A stretch of DNA of 64,000 bases from Campylobacter showae (lineage in GTDB: Bacteria; Campylobacterota; Campylobacteria; Campylobacterales; Campylobacteraceae). The DNA lies in the NCBI RefSeq assembly GCF_900573985.1, contig NZ_UWOK01000002.1:124001-188000 (forward strand). Reading direction: 5' to 3'. A model generated the notes under the pieces. That model was not told the origin of the DNA. It searched no databases and saw nothing but the letters and a program-made list of their open reading frames with translations. Made by a program: the position numbers and the translations under genes. Below, in pieces: positions 56,217 to 64,000 of this stretch; within the stretch, counting starts at the first letter, position 1; each line of letters starts with the position of its first letter.

Positions 56217-56465
56217 AAGCATTATTTATTCTGATTACTGGAAGGCTTATGACGGGTTGGTGGATTATGGAACAAAAGCTAATTATAAAATAAAGCATTC
56301 AAAAAATAAATTTTATCTACGCTTGGTGTTCTACAAGAAGTTAATGATAAAACCACATCAAAGATATTGAGAATTTTTGGTTTATCCAAAAACATATTAT
56401 CTAAATTTAAAGGTATTCAGAGAAAGAATTTTTGTGCGATCTTAGATATAATACTAAAATAGACA
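56217..56465 (+). mobile_element. IS1595-family transposase C-terminal fragment
   Basis: The DNA encodes AYDGLVDYGTKANYKIKHS in one frame and LSKFKGIQRKNF in another, matching the end of the transposase at 49170-49360 with deletions. No ends are visible. Confidence 0.6.
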
Positions 56466-56591
56466 GAAAAATTTATATCATATTGAAATTTCTAAGAAAA
56501 AATCTGCTTAACTTTATCTTGAGCCTAAATTTAATATCACTTGTTTGTAAATTTTGTATAATAATAAAAATTAAGCACAAAGGAAAACTTT

Positions 56592-58715
56592 TTGAAAGCT
56601 CAAAAACCGGGGAAAAAGATAGCTTCTTTAATGCATTTCATATTTTATGTAAAAACACTACTTATAGCCTTATTTTTAATATTTTATCGTATACTTTTGT
56701 ATTTTAAAGTTAAAAGCTTTGCTCTTCGAAAAGGTACAAATCAACATCTTGACAAAAATCCGTATCAAATTTACGATTTTTTAAATAAAATCATATTTGA
56801 TATACTGCTTAACCTTTCCCAAAGTAGCAAAAACACAACCCTTCAAACTTCTAGAAGAAAAGTTTTAAAAGTAATTTTGAAATTTAAAAATCAAATCTTA
56901 GATAGTGCCATATTGGAGCTGAAAAAAAATATCGAATGGAAAAAATTAGTAATTGCTTTTTATGGCGAAACAAATTCAGGAAAATCGACATTAGTGGAAG
57001 CGCTAAGAATATATTTTAATGAAAATACAAAAGCAATGGAGTCATCTAAATTTGATAAAATAAAACAAAAATTTAGCAATCTAGATTTCGATCAAATAAA
57101 ACAGACCCAAGAAAATAAAGAAAAACTTGACACTCTAGAGGCAGAAATTTTGCGAAAAAGAAAAACATTTATTGCTTTTATAAAATTATTCCTAATAAAA
57201 ATTAAGAAAAAATTTTTGAACAAAGAAGTTTGTAAAATGATAAAACTAGCCGATGGTGCTATAATCGGTGATGGAAGGCCTGACTTTACTAGAAAAGCTA
57301 TAAGTTATGAATTTGAAGATTTTATACTAATAGATCTACCTGGTATCGAAGGAAGCGAAGAGAAGGTAATAGGGGAGATATTAAAGTCGGTCAAAAAGGC
57401 TCATGCAGTATTTTACGTCACTAGTTCGGTTACTCCTCCACAAAAAGGCGAAAATAACAAAAAAGGAACGATTGAAAAAATAAAAGAGCATCTAAGTGAT
57501 CAAAGCGAAGTTTATGTCTTGTTTAATAAACGCATTAATTCCCATCAGCAGCTAAAAGAAAATTTACTAAATGAGGGCGAGCAAAAATCGCTTTTAGTGG
57601 TAGATGAAAAGATGCGAGAAATAATTGGCGATAGTTATGCTTCACATAAAGTCGTATCGGCAAAAATAGCGTTTCTTGGCGTAGCCGAGTGCTTACTTGA
57701 AGGCTCCAAAGCTGCTCAAGATAGAGCTAAATTTTTAGACAAATTTGATAAAAATGAGCTGATTAAGCGCTCTAATCTTGATGATTTTGGTTTGTTTTTA
57801 AAAAATGAGCTGGCGAACAATGCTAAAAAAAAGATAAAAAAATCAAATTTCTATAAAGCAAATAACGTACTAAAAAAGTTGATAGACGTCTTAAAAGATA
57901 TTTTATGCGATAATATTCTACCACTCAAAGAGATGCTTATGCGTGAATATCAAGATGCTAAAAACAATATAAATACGGCTTTTTTATCACTTAAAAATGG
58001 TGCCAATATTGCCATAGACAATGAAATAGAAAAATTTAAAAGAGAAACCAGAAACTCTATTTATGGTTATATAGATAAAGGCGTTAGTAATGACGATTTT
58101 AAGAGAAGATTAGAAGACCTCCTAAACCAAAATGTTCAAAATTTACAAAACAAACTACCTAACGTTATTAAAAGTAGTTTTAATGAATTTGAATCAATGG
58201 TGCAACAAGATTTAAGTAACTTTGCTAGAAAAGCAAATGAAACCATAAACGAGCTACAAAGCGTAAATATTGGTTCGTTTAGTGTAAATATCGATATCAA
58301 AAGCGGTGTGGATAAAATGGGATTACTAGAGAGCGCTGTAGGGGCATGGGGCCTTATAATGACTTTTACTCTTACAAATGCCTGGAATCCTGCGGGTTGG
58401 GTGGCCTTTGGTACTGTTATATTAAACTTTTTAAAATCGATTAGGGCATTGCTTGATAGTAATTACAAAAAATCACAACAAAGGCAAAAAGCTGATTACT
58501 ATATACACAATGTAGCAAATCGTATAAAAAACAATATCACTCCAAGCCTTGATAAAAATTTAGAGGAGATTAGGGTGGTGCTTGATGAGATAACAGCTAA
58601 TCTATATTTTTTCGTACAAAGTGTTCAAACTACAGAAGAGCTTTTTATTGAAAATATTGAAAAACTAGAAAATGTATTTAAAAACATCAAAAATTTAGGA
58701 GGAAAAGATGAATAA
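56592..58715 (+). CDS. Dynamin-like GTPase, LeoB/LeoC-like
   Basis: In the 707-residue product, the N-terminal hydrophobic segment (about 15-40) may anchor it in the membrane. G1 is GETNSGKST (125-133), G3 is DLPG (about 227), and G4 is FNKR. A coiled-coil region and a late hydrophobic hairpin (GAWGLIMTFTLTNAWNPAGW) follow. The next gene is a clear LeoA homologue overlapping by 8 bases. In ETEC leoABC the LeoC/LeoB partners form with LeoA a membrane-linked dynamin system. The start is uncertain, because an internal start would remove the N-terminal segment. Confidence 0.7.
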   Translation: MKAQKPGKKIASLMHFIFYVKTLLIALFLIFYRILLYFKVKSFALRKGTNQHLDKNPYQIYDFLNKIIFDILLNLSQSSKNTTLQTSRRKVLKVILKFKNQILDSAILELKKNIEWKKLVIAFYGETNSGKSTLVEALRIYFNENTKAMESSKFDKIKQKFSNLDFDQIKQTQENKEKLDTLEAEILRKRKTFIAFIKLFLIKIKKKFLNKEVCKMIKLADGAIIGDGRPDFTRKAISYEFEDFILIDLPGIEGSEEKVIGEILKSVKKAHAVFYVTSSVTPPQKGENNKKGTIEKIKEHLSDQSEVYVLFNKRINSHQQLKENLLNEGEQKSLLVVDEKMREIIGDSYASHKVVSAKIAFLGVAECLLEGSKAAQDRAKFLDKFDKNELIKRSNLDDFGLFLKNELANNAKKKIKKSNFYKANNVLKKLIDVLKDILCDNILPLKEMLMREYQDAKNNINTAFLSLKNGANIAIDNEIEKFKRETRNSIYGYIDKGVSNDDFKRRLEDLLNQNVQNLQNKLPNVIKSSFNEFESMVQQDLSNFARKANETINELQSVNIGSFSVNIDIKSGVDKMGLLESAVGAWGLIMTFTLTNAWNPAGWVAFGTVILNFLKSIRALLDSNYKKSQQRQKADYYIHNVANRIKNNITPSLDKNLEEIRVVLDEITANLYFFVQSVQTTEELFIENIEKLENVFKNIKNLGGKDE

Positions 58716-60411
58716 TACCTTGGCAGAATTTAAAACTCAACAAGACAAAGCGATGCAAATTTTAACGAGATTGCAAGAGTTTGTGATAGAAGGCGAGAAA
58801 TACGGCATAAGCATAGACGAAAGCATAAAAACAAAACTCGCAAATGCACTGAAAAACGTGCAGGATGGTAAGCTAAAAATAGCACTCGCAGGCGGCTTTA
58901 GCGAGGGTAAAACATCAATAGCTGCTGCTTGGCTTGAAAAATTAGATAAGACATCTATGAAAATAAGCCACGAGGAGTCATCTGATGAAGTCAAAATATA
59001 TAACGTAGATGATGAAATCGAGCTTGTAGATACTCCAGGATTATTTGGGTTTAAAGAAAAATTTAATGACGAAGCACATACGATACAAAAATATAAAGAT
59101 ATAACCAAAAAATACGTAAGCGAAGCACATCTAGTGCTATACGTACTAAATCCGGTAAATCCCATAAAACAAAGCCACGAAAGCGACCTAAACTGGCTTT
59201 TTAGAGAGTTAAATTTGCTACCTAGGACGATATTCGTTTTAAGTAAATTTGACGAAGTGGCCGACATAGAGGATGAAGTTGCCTACAAAAGCGAATTTAA
59301 TATCAAAAAACAAAATGCAATCGAGCGATTATGTGAGCTAATAAAACTAACGCAAAACGAAATAAATGAGCTATCTATCGTAGCTGTATCGGCAAATCCA
59401 TTTGATAATGGCATAGAGTACTGGATAGAAAATTTAGCTGAATTTAAAAAATTGTCGCATATATCAAATTTACAAGAAGCTACAAGCGCAAAGATAAAAA
59501 CCAACGGCGGCATAGCAAATATAGTAAATGAAAGCAAAAAAAGCATTATAGCAGATGTTATAAATAAACAACTTCCAGCAGCAAGGGAAATACAGCAGGA
59601 AATAGCCAAAAATATAAACTCTCTAAACGATACAAGGGAACGAATAAGTAAAGAGCTGATGCCACTCTCAAATAAAATTTCAAAAATAAGGGTTGAACTA
59701 AGGGAATTTATAACTGGATATTTTAGTGACGTTATTTTACAGGCCCAGGGAACTAGCATTGATAGTTTTAATGATTTTTTTCAGCGCGAGATAGGTAGTG
59801 AAGGTATAAATATGAATACTCGCATACAAAATGAATTTGATAAGCTTACAAACTCGGTTAATCACGCCATAAGTAGGCTTGAAGTGAATTTTCAGGCTGA
59901 AGTGGACAATTTTAACTCTACCTTGCTTAGTTACGGTAGTCAGGGTGTAAAGTATTTAAAAAGCTCAGGCATTATAAACGCAACCAACGTAAAGATAGCG
60001 CGAGATGGTATAGTGAGTACTGCAAAGCTTGTTGGCGTTGATTTGTCTAAAATTTTAAAATTTAAACCATGGGGAGCAACTAAATTCGCGGCTGGGGCAA
60101 ATGTATTGCTTTCCGTTGTTGGTCTTGGAATGGAAATTTGGGACAGTATTCAAAAACAAGAGCGAGAAAGTAAATTTAAGGCTACCATTGGCGATATGGT
60201 AGATAGCTTCGAAAAACAAAGAAAAGAAATATTGGATCTAATTAACGGTGACAATTTTGTTGATACTTTTTTCCCCGACTATATAAAGCTTGCTTCAAAT
60301 TTAGAAGAGATAGAAAAAGATATAGAGACTATGAAGGAGACACAGGCTAATTTTAAAAAATGGCTTGATGTGGGCGAGACTATCGATGCAGAGTTTGAAG
60401 TTATAAGATAG
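58708..60411 (+). CDS. leoA: LeoA-like bacterial dynamin
   Basis: The 567-residue product has the unusual LeoA P-loop GGFSEGKTS (62-70) followed by AAAWLEKLD, then SMKISHEESSDEVKIYNVD, DTPGLFGFKE (108-117), and the C-terminal FKPWGATKFAAGANVLLSVV paddle-like segment. These match ETEC LeoA along the whole length. LeoA-type dynamins are implicated in membrane or vesicle effects and toxin release; related bacterial dynamins can protect against phage. It is encoded downstream of, and overlaps, the LeoB/C-like gene. Confidence 0.88.
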   Translation: MNNTLAEFKTQQDKAMQILTRLQEFVIEGEKYGISIDESIKTKLANALKNVQDGKLKIALAGGFSEGKTSIAAAWLEKLDKTSMKISHEESSDEVKIYNVDDEIELVDTPGLFGFKEKFNDEAHTIQKYKDITKKYVSEAHLVLYVLNPVNPIKQSHESDLNWLFRELNLLPRTIFVLSKFDEVADIEDEVAYKSEFNIKKQNAIERLCELIKLTQNEINELSIVAVSANPFDNGIEYWIENLAEFKKLSHISNLQEATSAKIKTNGGIANIVNESKKSIIADVINKQLPAAREIQQEIAKNINSLNDTRERISKELMPLSNKISKIRVELREFITGYFSDVILQAQGTSIDSFNDFFQREIGSEGINMNTRIQNEFDKLTNSVNHAISRLEVNFQAEVDNFNSTLLSYGSQGVKYLKSSGIINATNVKIARDGIVSTAKLVGVDLSKILKFKPWGATKFAAGANVLLSVVGLGMEIWDSIQKQERESKFKATIGDMVDSFEKQRKEILDLINGDNFVDTFFPDYIKLASNLEEIEKDIETMKETQANFKKWLDVGETIDAEFEVIR

Positions 60412-60872
60412 ATTTTAACTTTTAATAAAATTTGGTATTATCTAAAAACGTGGTAAAAATCTCATATAATAAATCGGGGCTCCCCATAACTTTACTGCTA
60501 CTTTATGTAAGCTTAAGTTAAAGAGAGCCTAAAATTATTTAAGGCTCAACGGAACTTAAGCGTATTCTCTCTTATCAATTTTAATAGTTTCTAATATAAG
60601 TTTTTCTGTGTAGTTTTAGTATTATATCTAAACTATATTTCACTACGCTCATTACTTTTCAAGACCTCACATTCAGTAGCCATAAGAATTCTTATTCTAT
60701 TAGAGATATTACAATAGTTAAAAATTCCTTTGAAAGTTTTTAACTTGTCTTGAGCCTAAAACTATTAGGTGGATTTATACAGTTTTGTTTGACAGAGCCT
60801 TAGAAATTTGGCTTTAGCAGTAAATCAATTTGTTATAATATTTGGCAAAAGAATCCCAAAAATCCACCTAAG
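60412..60872. other. Region with IS1595 fragment, no gene
   Basis: A minus-strand IS left end GCTTAAGTTAAAGAGAGCC (60511-60529) and a fragment to about 60780 resemble the other IS1595 copies (CATTCAGTAGCCATAAGAAT is shared with the copy near 62010). The transposase is not intact. Confidence 0.55.
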
Positions 60873-61364
60873 TTAATTATTGTCTTGTAAATATTGTTTT
60901 AACATATCAATAGCACTCTGCTGCATAGAAACATATTTATTTAGAAGATACATAAAAAGTAAACTTAAAACAACCACTATAATAATCATTGTATATCCAG
61001 ATCCAGTACGAGTCTCTCCAATAAAAAGCAAAGCTATAAAAAAAGGAATAAACGCCACAATATTACCAACAGTTCTTATAATAGACCATAACAATTTTGA
61101 TAAAGTTCCCGTTTCATTTGTAGTTAAATTTTTATAGTTGATTACTTTATAACCATTTGCGCATACCACCATATCATCACCTTGCGACAAAGTATTGTTT
61201 TGAGTTTTAAGAATAAACTGCCTACCATCTATCCTAAAAGTCGAACTATATGTATTAGATGTAGATATATCACCCTTGCCCTTTCTTACGCTACCGCTAA
61301 CATTTGTTTCCAAATTTGTTCTTAGATTATCTATTGTTCCTCTATAAATTTTTAAATTAGACAC
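60873..61364 (-). CDS. Membrane protein with N-terminal OB-like domain
   Basis: The 163-residue product has a beta-rich N-terminal half with FRIDGRQFILKTQNNTLSQG followed by D and VV-A-GY, a pattern of OB-like domains. Two membrane helices follow (IVAFIPFFIALLFIG and MIIIVVVLSLLFMYLL). It lies alone between IS fragments, convergent with leoA. Function is not recognised. Confidence 0.55.
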   Translation of the reverse strand: MSNLKIYRGTIDNLRTNLETNVSGSVRKGKGDISTSNTYSSTFRIDGRQFILKTQNNTLSQGDDMVVCANGYKVINYKNLTTNETGTLSKLLWSIIRTVGNIVAFIPFFIALLFIGETRTGSGYTMIIIVVVLSLLFMYLLNKYVSMQQSAIDMLKQYLQDNN

Positions 61365-61409
61365 TATTTGATCCTTGAGTTTTAAATAATATTTACCAAA
61401 TTGAACCTG

Positions 61410-62233
61410 AGTGGATTTTTAGCCGCGACATCATCTTGCTACTCATAAAGATTCTTATCAATTTTATTAAAATTTAATAGAGATCTTTTTATATTTTTAC
61501 TGTTATTATATCTAAACCCCTTTAAATTCAGATAAACTATGTTTGGCATATTACCAAAAGTTTCTATGGTTTTTGCTTACAGCTTCTTGTAAAATAGTAA
61601 GCGTAGCGTCGTAGCTGAACTCATTCTTAGAATGCTTTACTCTGTAATGAGCCTTCACTCCATAATCCACTAAACCGTCATAAGCCTTCCAATAATCAGA
61701 ATAAATAATGCTCTCATCCAGATCGCTCTTGTGCTTGCACTCTCTTTGATAAACTTCGATAATATCAGTATCAGTTCATTTGCAGAACAGTTTTTAACTA
61801 TTTGGGTATAGACCTTGCCGTCACGCTTTAGTATTCCGAACACTGGAGTTTTATTTGCCGCTCCTCTACCTCTTTTCTCAAAGAGAGTGCAAGCACAAGA
61901 CCTCTTACTCTTTTAGCTCCAAAGTAGCTTTCGTCTATTTCAAAGCGAAGCTTCTAGGCGAGCTTGCGAGCTGGAAATCTCGCCTGAAAACTTAGATATT
62001 TTCTCGCATTCGGTAGCCATAAGAATTCTTATTCGTTTAAAGATCTTACACAAGCTAACTTCTGAAATTTTAGTAAATTTGGCTATTTTTTGCAGCTTCG
62101 ATATCGGTACAAAAATACTTTAAAATTTCACGAAATTTGGCTTCAGAAATTCTTGAACGAACTATATACTTATTTTTCATTGACAACATAGTAGTTTAAA
62201 GCTCCTTTTTAAGAGCTTAAATTAAAGAGAGCC
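61410..62233 (-). mobile_element. Decayed IS1595-family element, inverted copy
   Basis: The left end GAGCTTAAATTAAAGAGAGC (62213-62232) faces the second CRISPR piece. On the minus strand the transposase starts near 62180 (MKNKYIVRSRISEAKFREIL-like) and continues with KISKFSGEI, DESYFG, KRGRGAANKTPV and SDYWKAYDGLVDYG. Frameshifts and short insertions (GCTTGCACTCTCTTTGATAAA, and AAGCTTCGCTTTGA) break it. It is inverted relative to the copy at 48580. Confidence 0.75.
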
Positions 62234-62372
62234 AAAACATTTATCGCATTATCTATTTACTTTTACTTTTTCCTGTTCTAAACTTCCAATACTTTATTTA
62301 AAACGCGGCCGAGAGTGCAAAAGGCTATCTGATGGCGAGCTAGTTCTAAACTTCCAATACTTTATTTAAAAC
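62234..62372 (-). CRISPR. Second piece of the 30-bp-repeat CRISPR, inverted
   Basis: Full repeats at 62275-62304 and 62343-62372 start GTTCTAAACTTCCAATACTT and end TTTAAAAC, the reverse complement of the repeat at 49607 with one or two changes. They enclose a 38-bp spacer. A 36-bp spacer (62239-62274) precedes the first, and before it AAAAC (62234-62238), the end of a repeat cut by the IS at 62233. Confidence 0.8.
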
Positions 62373-62438
62373 CAACACTATAAGCTAAGAAAAACGGTAT
62401 TATGTAGCAGTTGCACAAAGATTTAACCGATTAAAAAA

Positions 62439-62475
62439 CCTTAAAATCCCTATTGAAATTTTAACTCAATAGGGA
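62439..62475 (+). terminator. Strong hairpin at the composition change
   Basis: AAAATCCCTATTGA pairs with TCAATAGGGATTTT, followed by ATTATGG. It resembles a terminator, but it directly precedes the next start codon, so it may belong to a transcript from the left. Confidence 0.5.
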
Positions 62476-62482
62476 TTTTATT

Positions 62483-62779
62483 ATGGCACAAAAGTTGCTG
62501 AAACACGAGTTAGTGGAACGCCTATTAAAGCTAAAAGAAAAGCAAGATGAGCTGACGGTGCAAATGCAGTGTTTGTCACAAGAGATTAACGCATTAGCTC
62601 AACCTTATATACCGAAAGAACCAAAACCGCAGCCCTTGATTACGATGCGATTAGTCGCTCAAGTCTTACGTGAAAATCCAGATTGGATGTTTTGTGGGGA
62701 GATTGCTGAAAAGACCTTAGCATTGTTGGGAAAACCACAATTTGTTGATGTAGTAAATCATCAATTCGTCATAAGCTGA
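62483..62779 (+). CDS. Small coiled-coil protein, 3' end replaced by transposase DNA
   Basis: In the 98-residue frame, residues 1-80 (ELVERLLKLKEKQDELTVQM) look genuine and resemble small phage or plasmid proteins of Pasteurellaceae in style. The last 15 residues run into the opposite-strand transposase gene, so the true C-terminus is lost. Codon use (GCG, CTG, CAA) differs from the rest of the window. Confidence 0.45.
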   Translation: MAQKLLKHELVERLLKLKEKQDELTVQMQCLSQEINALAQPYIPKEPKPQPLITMRLVAQVLRENPDWMFCGEIAEKTLALLGKPQFVDVVNHQFVIS

Positions 62780-63484
62780 ATTTTCGTCCGCATGAATACG
62801 ACTGCCTGTCTTAATATGGGTTGTTGCCAGTTTATTCACGACTTGACTATTTTCCGATAAAATCGGAAAGGTTAAGGTTTTCTTAGCACCCACTAAATAC
62901 GGGTTTTCTGCGGTTTCTTCTTCGCTATAACGATTACGCATCACCAAAATTGACCGCTTGTGAGGATTAGCATTTTCTTTCGGCCGTCTGTCCACGCGTT
63001 CGCTTTTCTTATTTTTAGGGCGTGGGGCAGAATGAACATAAGTGCCGTCGATATGAATTTCACCCGAAAGCGGAAATAACTGTTTCTGAATTTGTAAACT
63101 TTCACGGATTTTGTGAGCAAGCGTAAAAGCTGTTTTGTACTGTACGTTCAAATCACGAGATAGCTGGCAAGCAGACAAGCCTTTAGCAGCATTAACGAAT
63201 AAGGCAATGGCATAAAGGTAAGTCTGAATCGGTAGCTTACGATTAGCAAAAATTGTGCCTGATGTGACACTAAAGGTATGATGACAATGTTTACACCGCC
63301 GTTGATGGCGAGCAGGAATACGGTAAGCAATATGCTGCACGCCGCACTTCGGACAAACGACATTTTCTTCACTTTTCCACCGAATTTGGCATAGCAATGA
63401 ACGCGATTCGCTATCAGATAGACGAGCTATCTTGAGTGGCGAAAGCGTGCGGGCTTTGCTGCTGAGAAGAAAATTCTGGGTCAT
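62717..63484 (-). mobile_element. IS1595-family transposase, C-terminus truncated
   Basis: The 255-residue frame has a zinc ribbon (VVCPKCGVQHIA and RRCKHCHHTFS), then the ISXO2-type catalytic region EIHIDGTYVHSAPRPKNKKS, then RIHADENSAYDELM. After this the next conserved catalytic segment (N-H-S, N-x-x-E) is missing; the frame ends in DNA of the opposite-strand gene near 62745. It belongs to a different subgroup from the decayed IS copies and looks Pasteurellaceae-like. Confidence 0.8.
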
Positions 63485-63538
63485 AGTATTGAGGTCACAC
63501 CTTTATTAAACTAATATATGAAATATTATTCATATTGA

Positions 63539-63558
63539 TTGTGCATAATATATCACAA
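63539..63558. promoter_or_regulatory. Possible repressor operator
   Basis: TTGTGCATAATATATCACAA has TTGTG/CACAA arms and lies 33 bases before the repressor gene. Confidence 0.4.
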
Positions 63559-63590
63559 TCATTCACTTTTTTCAATAGGAATGTGAAATA

Positions 63591-63938
63591 ATGTGCATAT
63601 CAGAGCGCTTAAAGCTGGTCTTGGATGCTAAAAATATGACCGTCACTGAATTTTCTAATGTAACGGGAATCTCATATCGTTCGGCAATGAATTACTTGAA
63701 TGAGGGGCGCGATCCAAGTGTGGATGCTCTAATCAAGATCTATAATGGATTAGGAGTTAGCATTACTTGGTTACTTACTGGGAGTGGAGCAATGTTCCAA
63801 ATTGAGAATAAAGAGAGTGATATTTCAGAGCAGGAAAAGAAACTAATTTCTCATTACCGAACTATGCCAATGAGTTTAAAAGAAGCTTTTGATGTTTCTT
63901 TTAAAGAAATTTCAGATAAAATAAATTATTTAATATAG
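63591..63938 (+). CDS. Phage-type helix-turn-helix repressor
   Basis: The 115-residue product has a Cro/C1-type helix-turn-helix at residues 5-60: MTVTEFSNVTGISYRSAMNY, then LNEGRDPSVDALIKIYNGLG, then VSITWLLTGSG. The last phrase is typical of prophage repressors in Pasteurellaceae. AGGAATGTGAAATA precedes the ATG. A short frame follows. Confidence 0.75.
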   Translation: MCISERLKLVLDAKNMTVTEFSNVTGISYRSAMNYLNEGRDPSVDALIKIYNGLGVSITWLLTGSGAMFQIENKESDISEQEKKLISHYRTMPMSLKEAFDVSFKEISDKINYLI

Positions 63939-63947
63939 AGGTCTTTA

Positions 63948-64000
63948 TGTATTATGCTAATCCTAGTACCGTTGGTAGAGGTAAGAAGTTTGAGATTACT
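63948..64000 (+). CDS. Start of a gene cut by the window edge
   Basis: ATG 63948 after AGAGGTCTTT begins MYYANPSTVGRGKKFEIT and is open to the end. It is probably co-transcribed with the repressor. No family is recognised from 18 residues. Confidence 0.45.

Noticed and set aside
1-64000. tRNA, rRNA or known riboswitch
   Set aside because: No cloverleaf ends, rRNA words or riboswitch cores were seen on reading; a covariance-model scan would be needed to exclude them fully.

Overview
The window looks like an accessory region of a Campylobacter-type genome (Campylobacterota). The DNA is AT-rich, leucine and phenylalanine codons are strongly biased to TTA/TTT, TAAAAT-type -10 boxes are common, and homopolymer tracts occur. 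This genus-level call is an inference from composition and gene style; there is no rRNA or housekeeping marker in the window.

Layout. (1) 1-8 kb is a defence block: two tandem DUF262 (GmrSD-like) genes, a double-AAA+ ATPase, and McrB (frameshifted)-McrC. (2) 8-13.5 kb holds an alpha-solenoid protein, a sigma-region-4-only regulator divergent from a Fic-domain protein, a 10-repeat CRISPR array without cas genes, and two small secreted proteins. (3) 14.2-29.5 kb is an integrated plasmid-like element: ParA plus a small partner, HicAB, a Toprim primase-like gene, a cluster of polyvalent/toxin-like genes carrying repeated barnase/colicin-E5-type nuclease domains, and a RepL-type replication gene with iterons and a PIN gene. 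(4) 29.7-54 kb is the most unusual part. It carries DUF697 GTPases, a GrpE-like/Hsp70-like/HerA-like operon, a RavA-ViaA (MoxR-VWA) operon, the remnant of a second RavA operon, and a WYL-domain regulator. Six promoters in this stretch carry the same palindromic operator (TGAC-n2-AACCT-GTCA), in five cases 11 or 12 bases upstream of the -10 box. This suggests one dispersed regulon controlled by the WYL protein. (5) 54-60.4 kb holds a 19-repeat WG protein and two dynamin-like GTPases resembling the ETEC LeoABC system. (6) 48.6-49.9 and 60.5-62.4 kb hold decayed IS1595-family elements sitting in a second, degenerate CRISPR array with 30-bp repeats. (7) From about 62.4 kb to the end the sequence changes style: a truncated IS1595-family transposase and a phage-type repressor resemble Pasteurellaceae DNA. 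This is either a transfer or a chimeric join.

How the parts could work together. The 29.7-54 kb genes encode NTPases that remodel proteins or membranes: RavA with ViaA, Hsp70 with GrpE, HerA, and several septin/dynamin/Era-like GTPases with membrane segments. Shared WYL operators, a promoter whose spacer is a 14-G tract, and proximity to McrBC, DUF262 and CRISPR loci make a regulated, phase-variable defence or envelope-stress system a reasonable hypothesis. No function is proven by the sequence alone.
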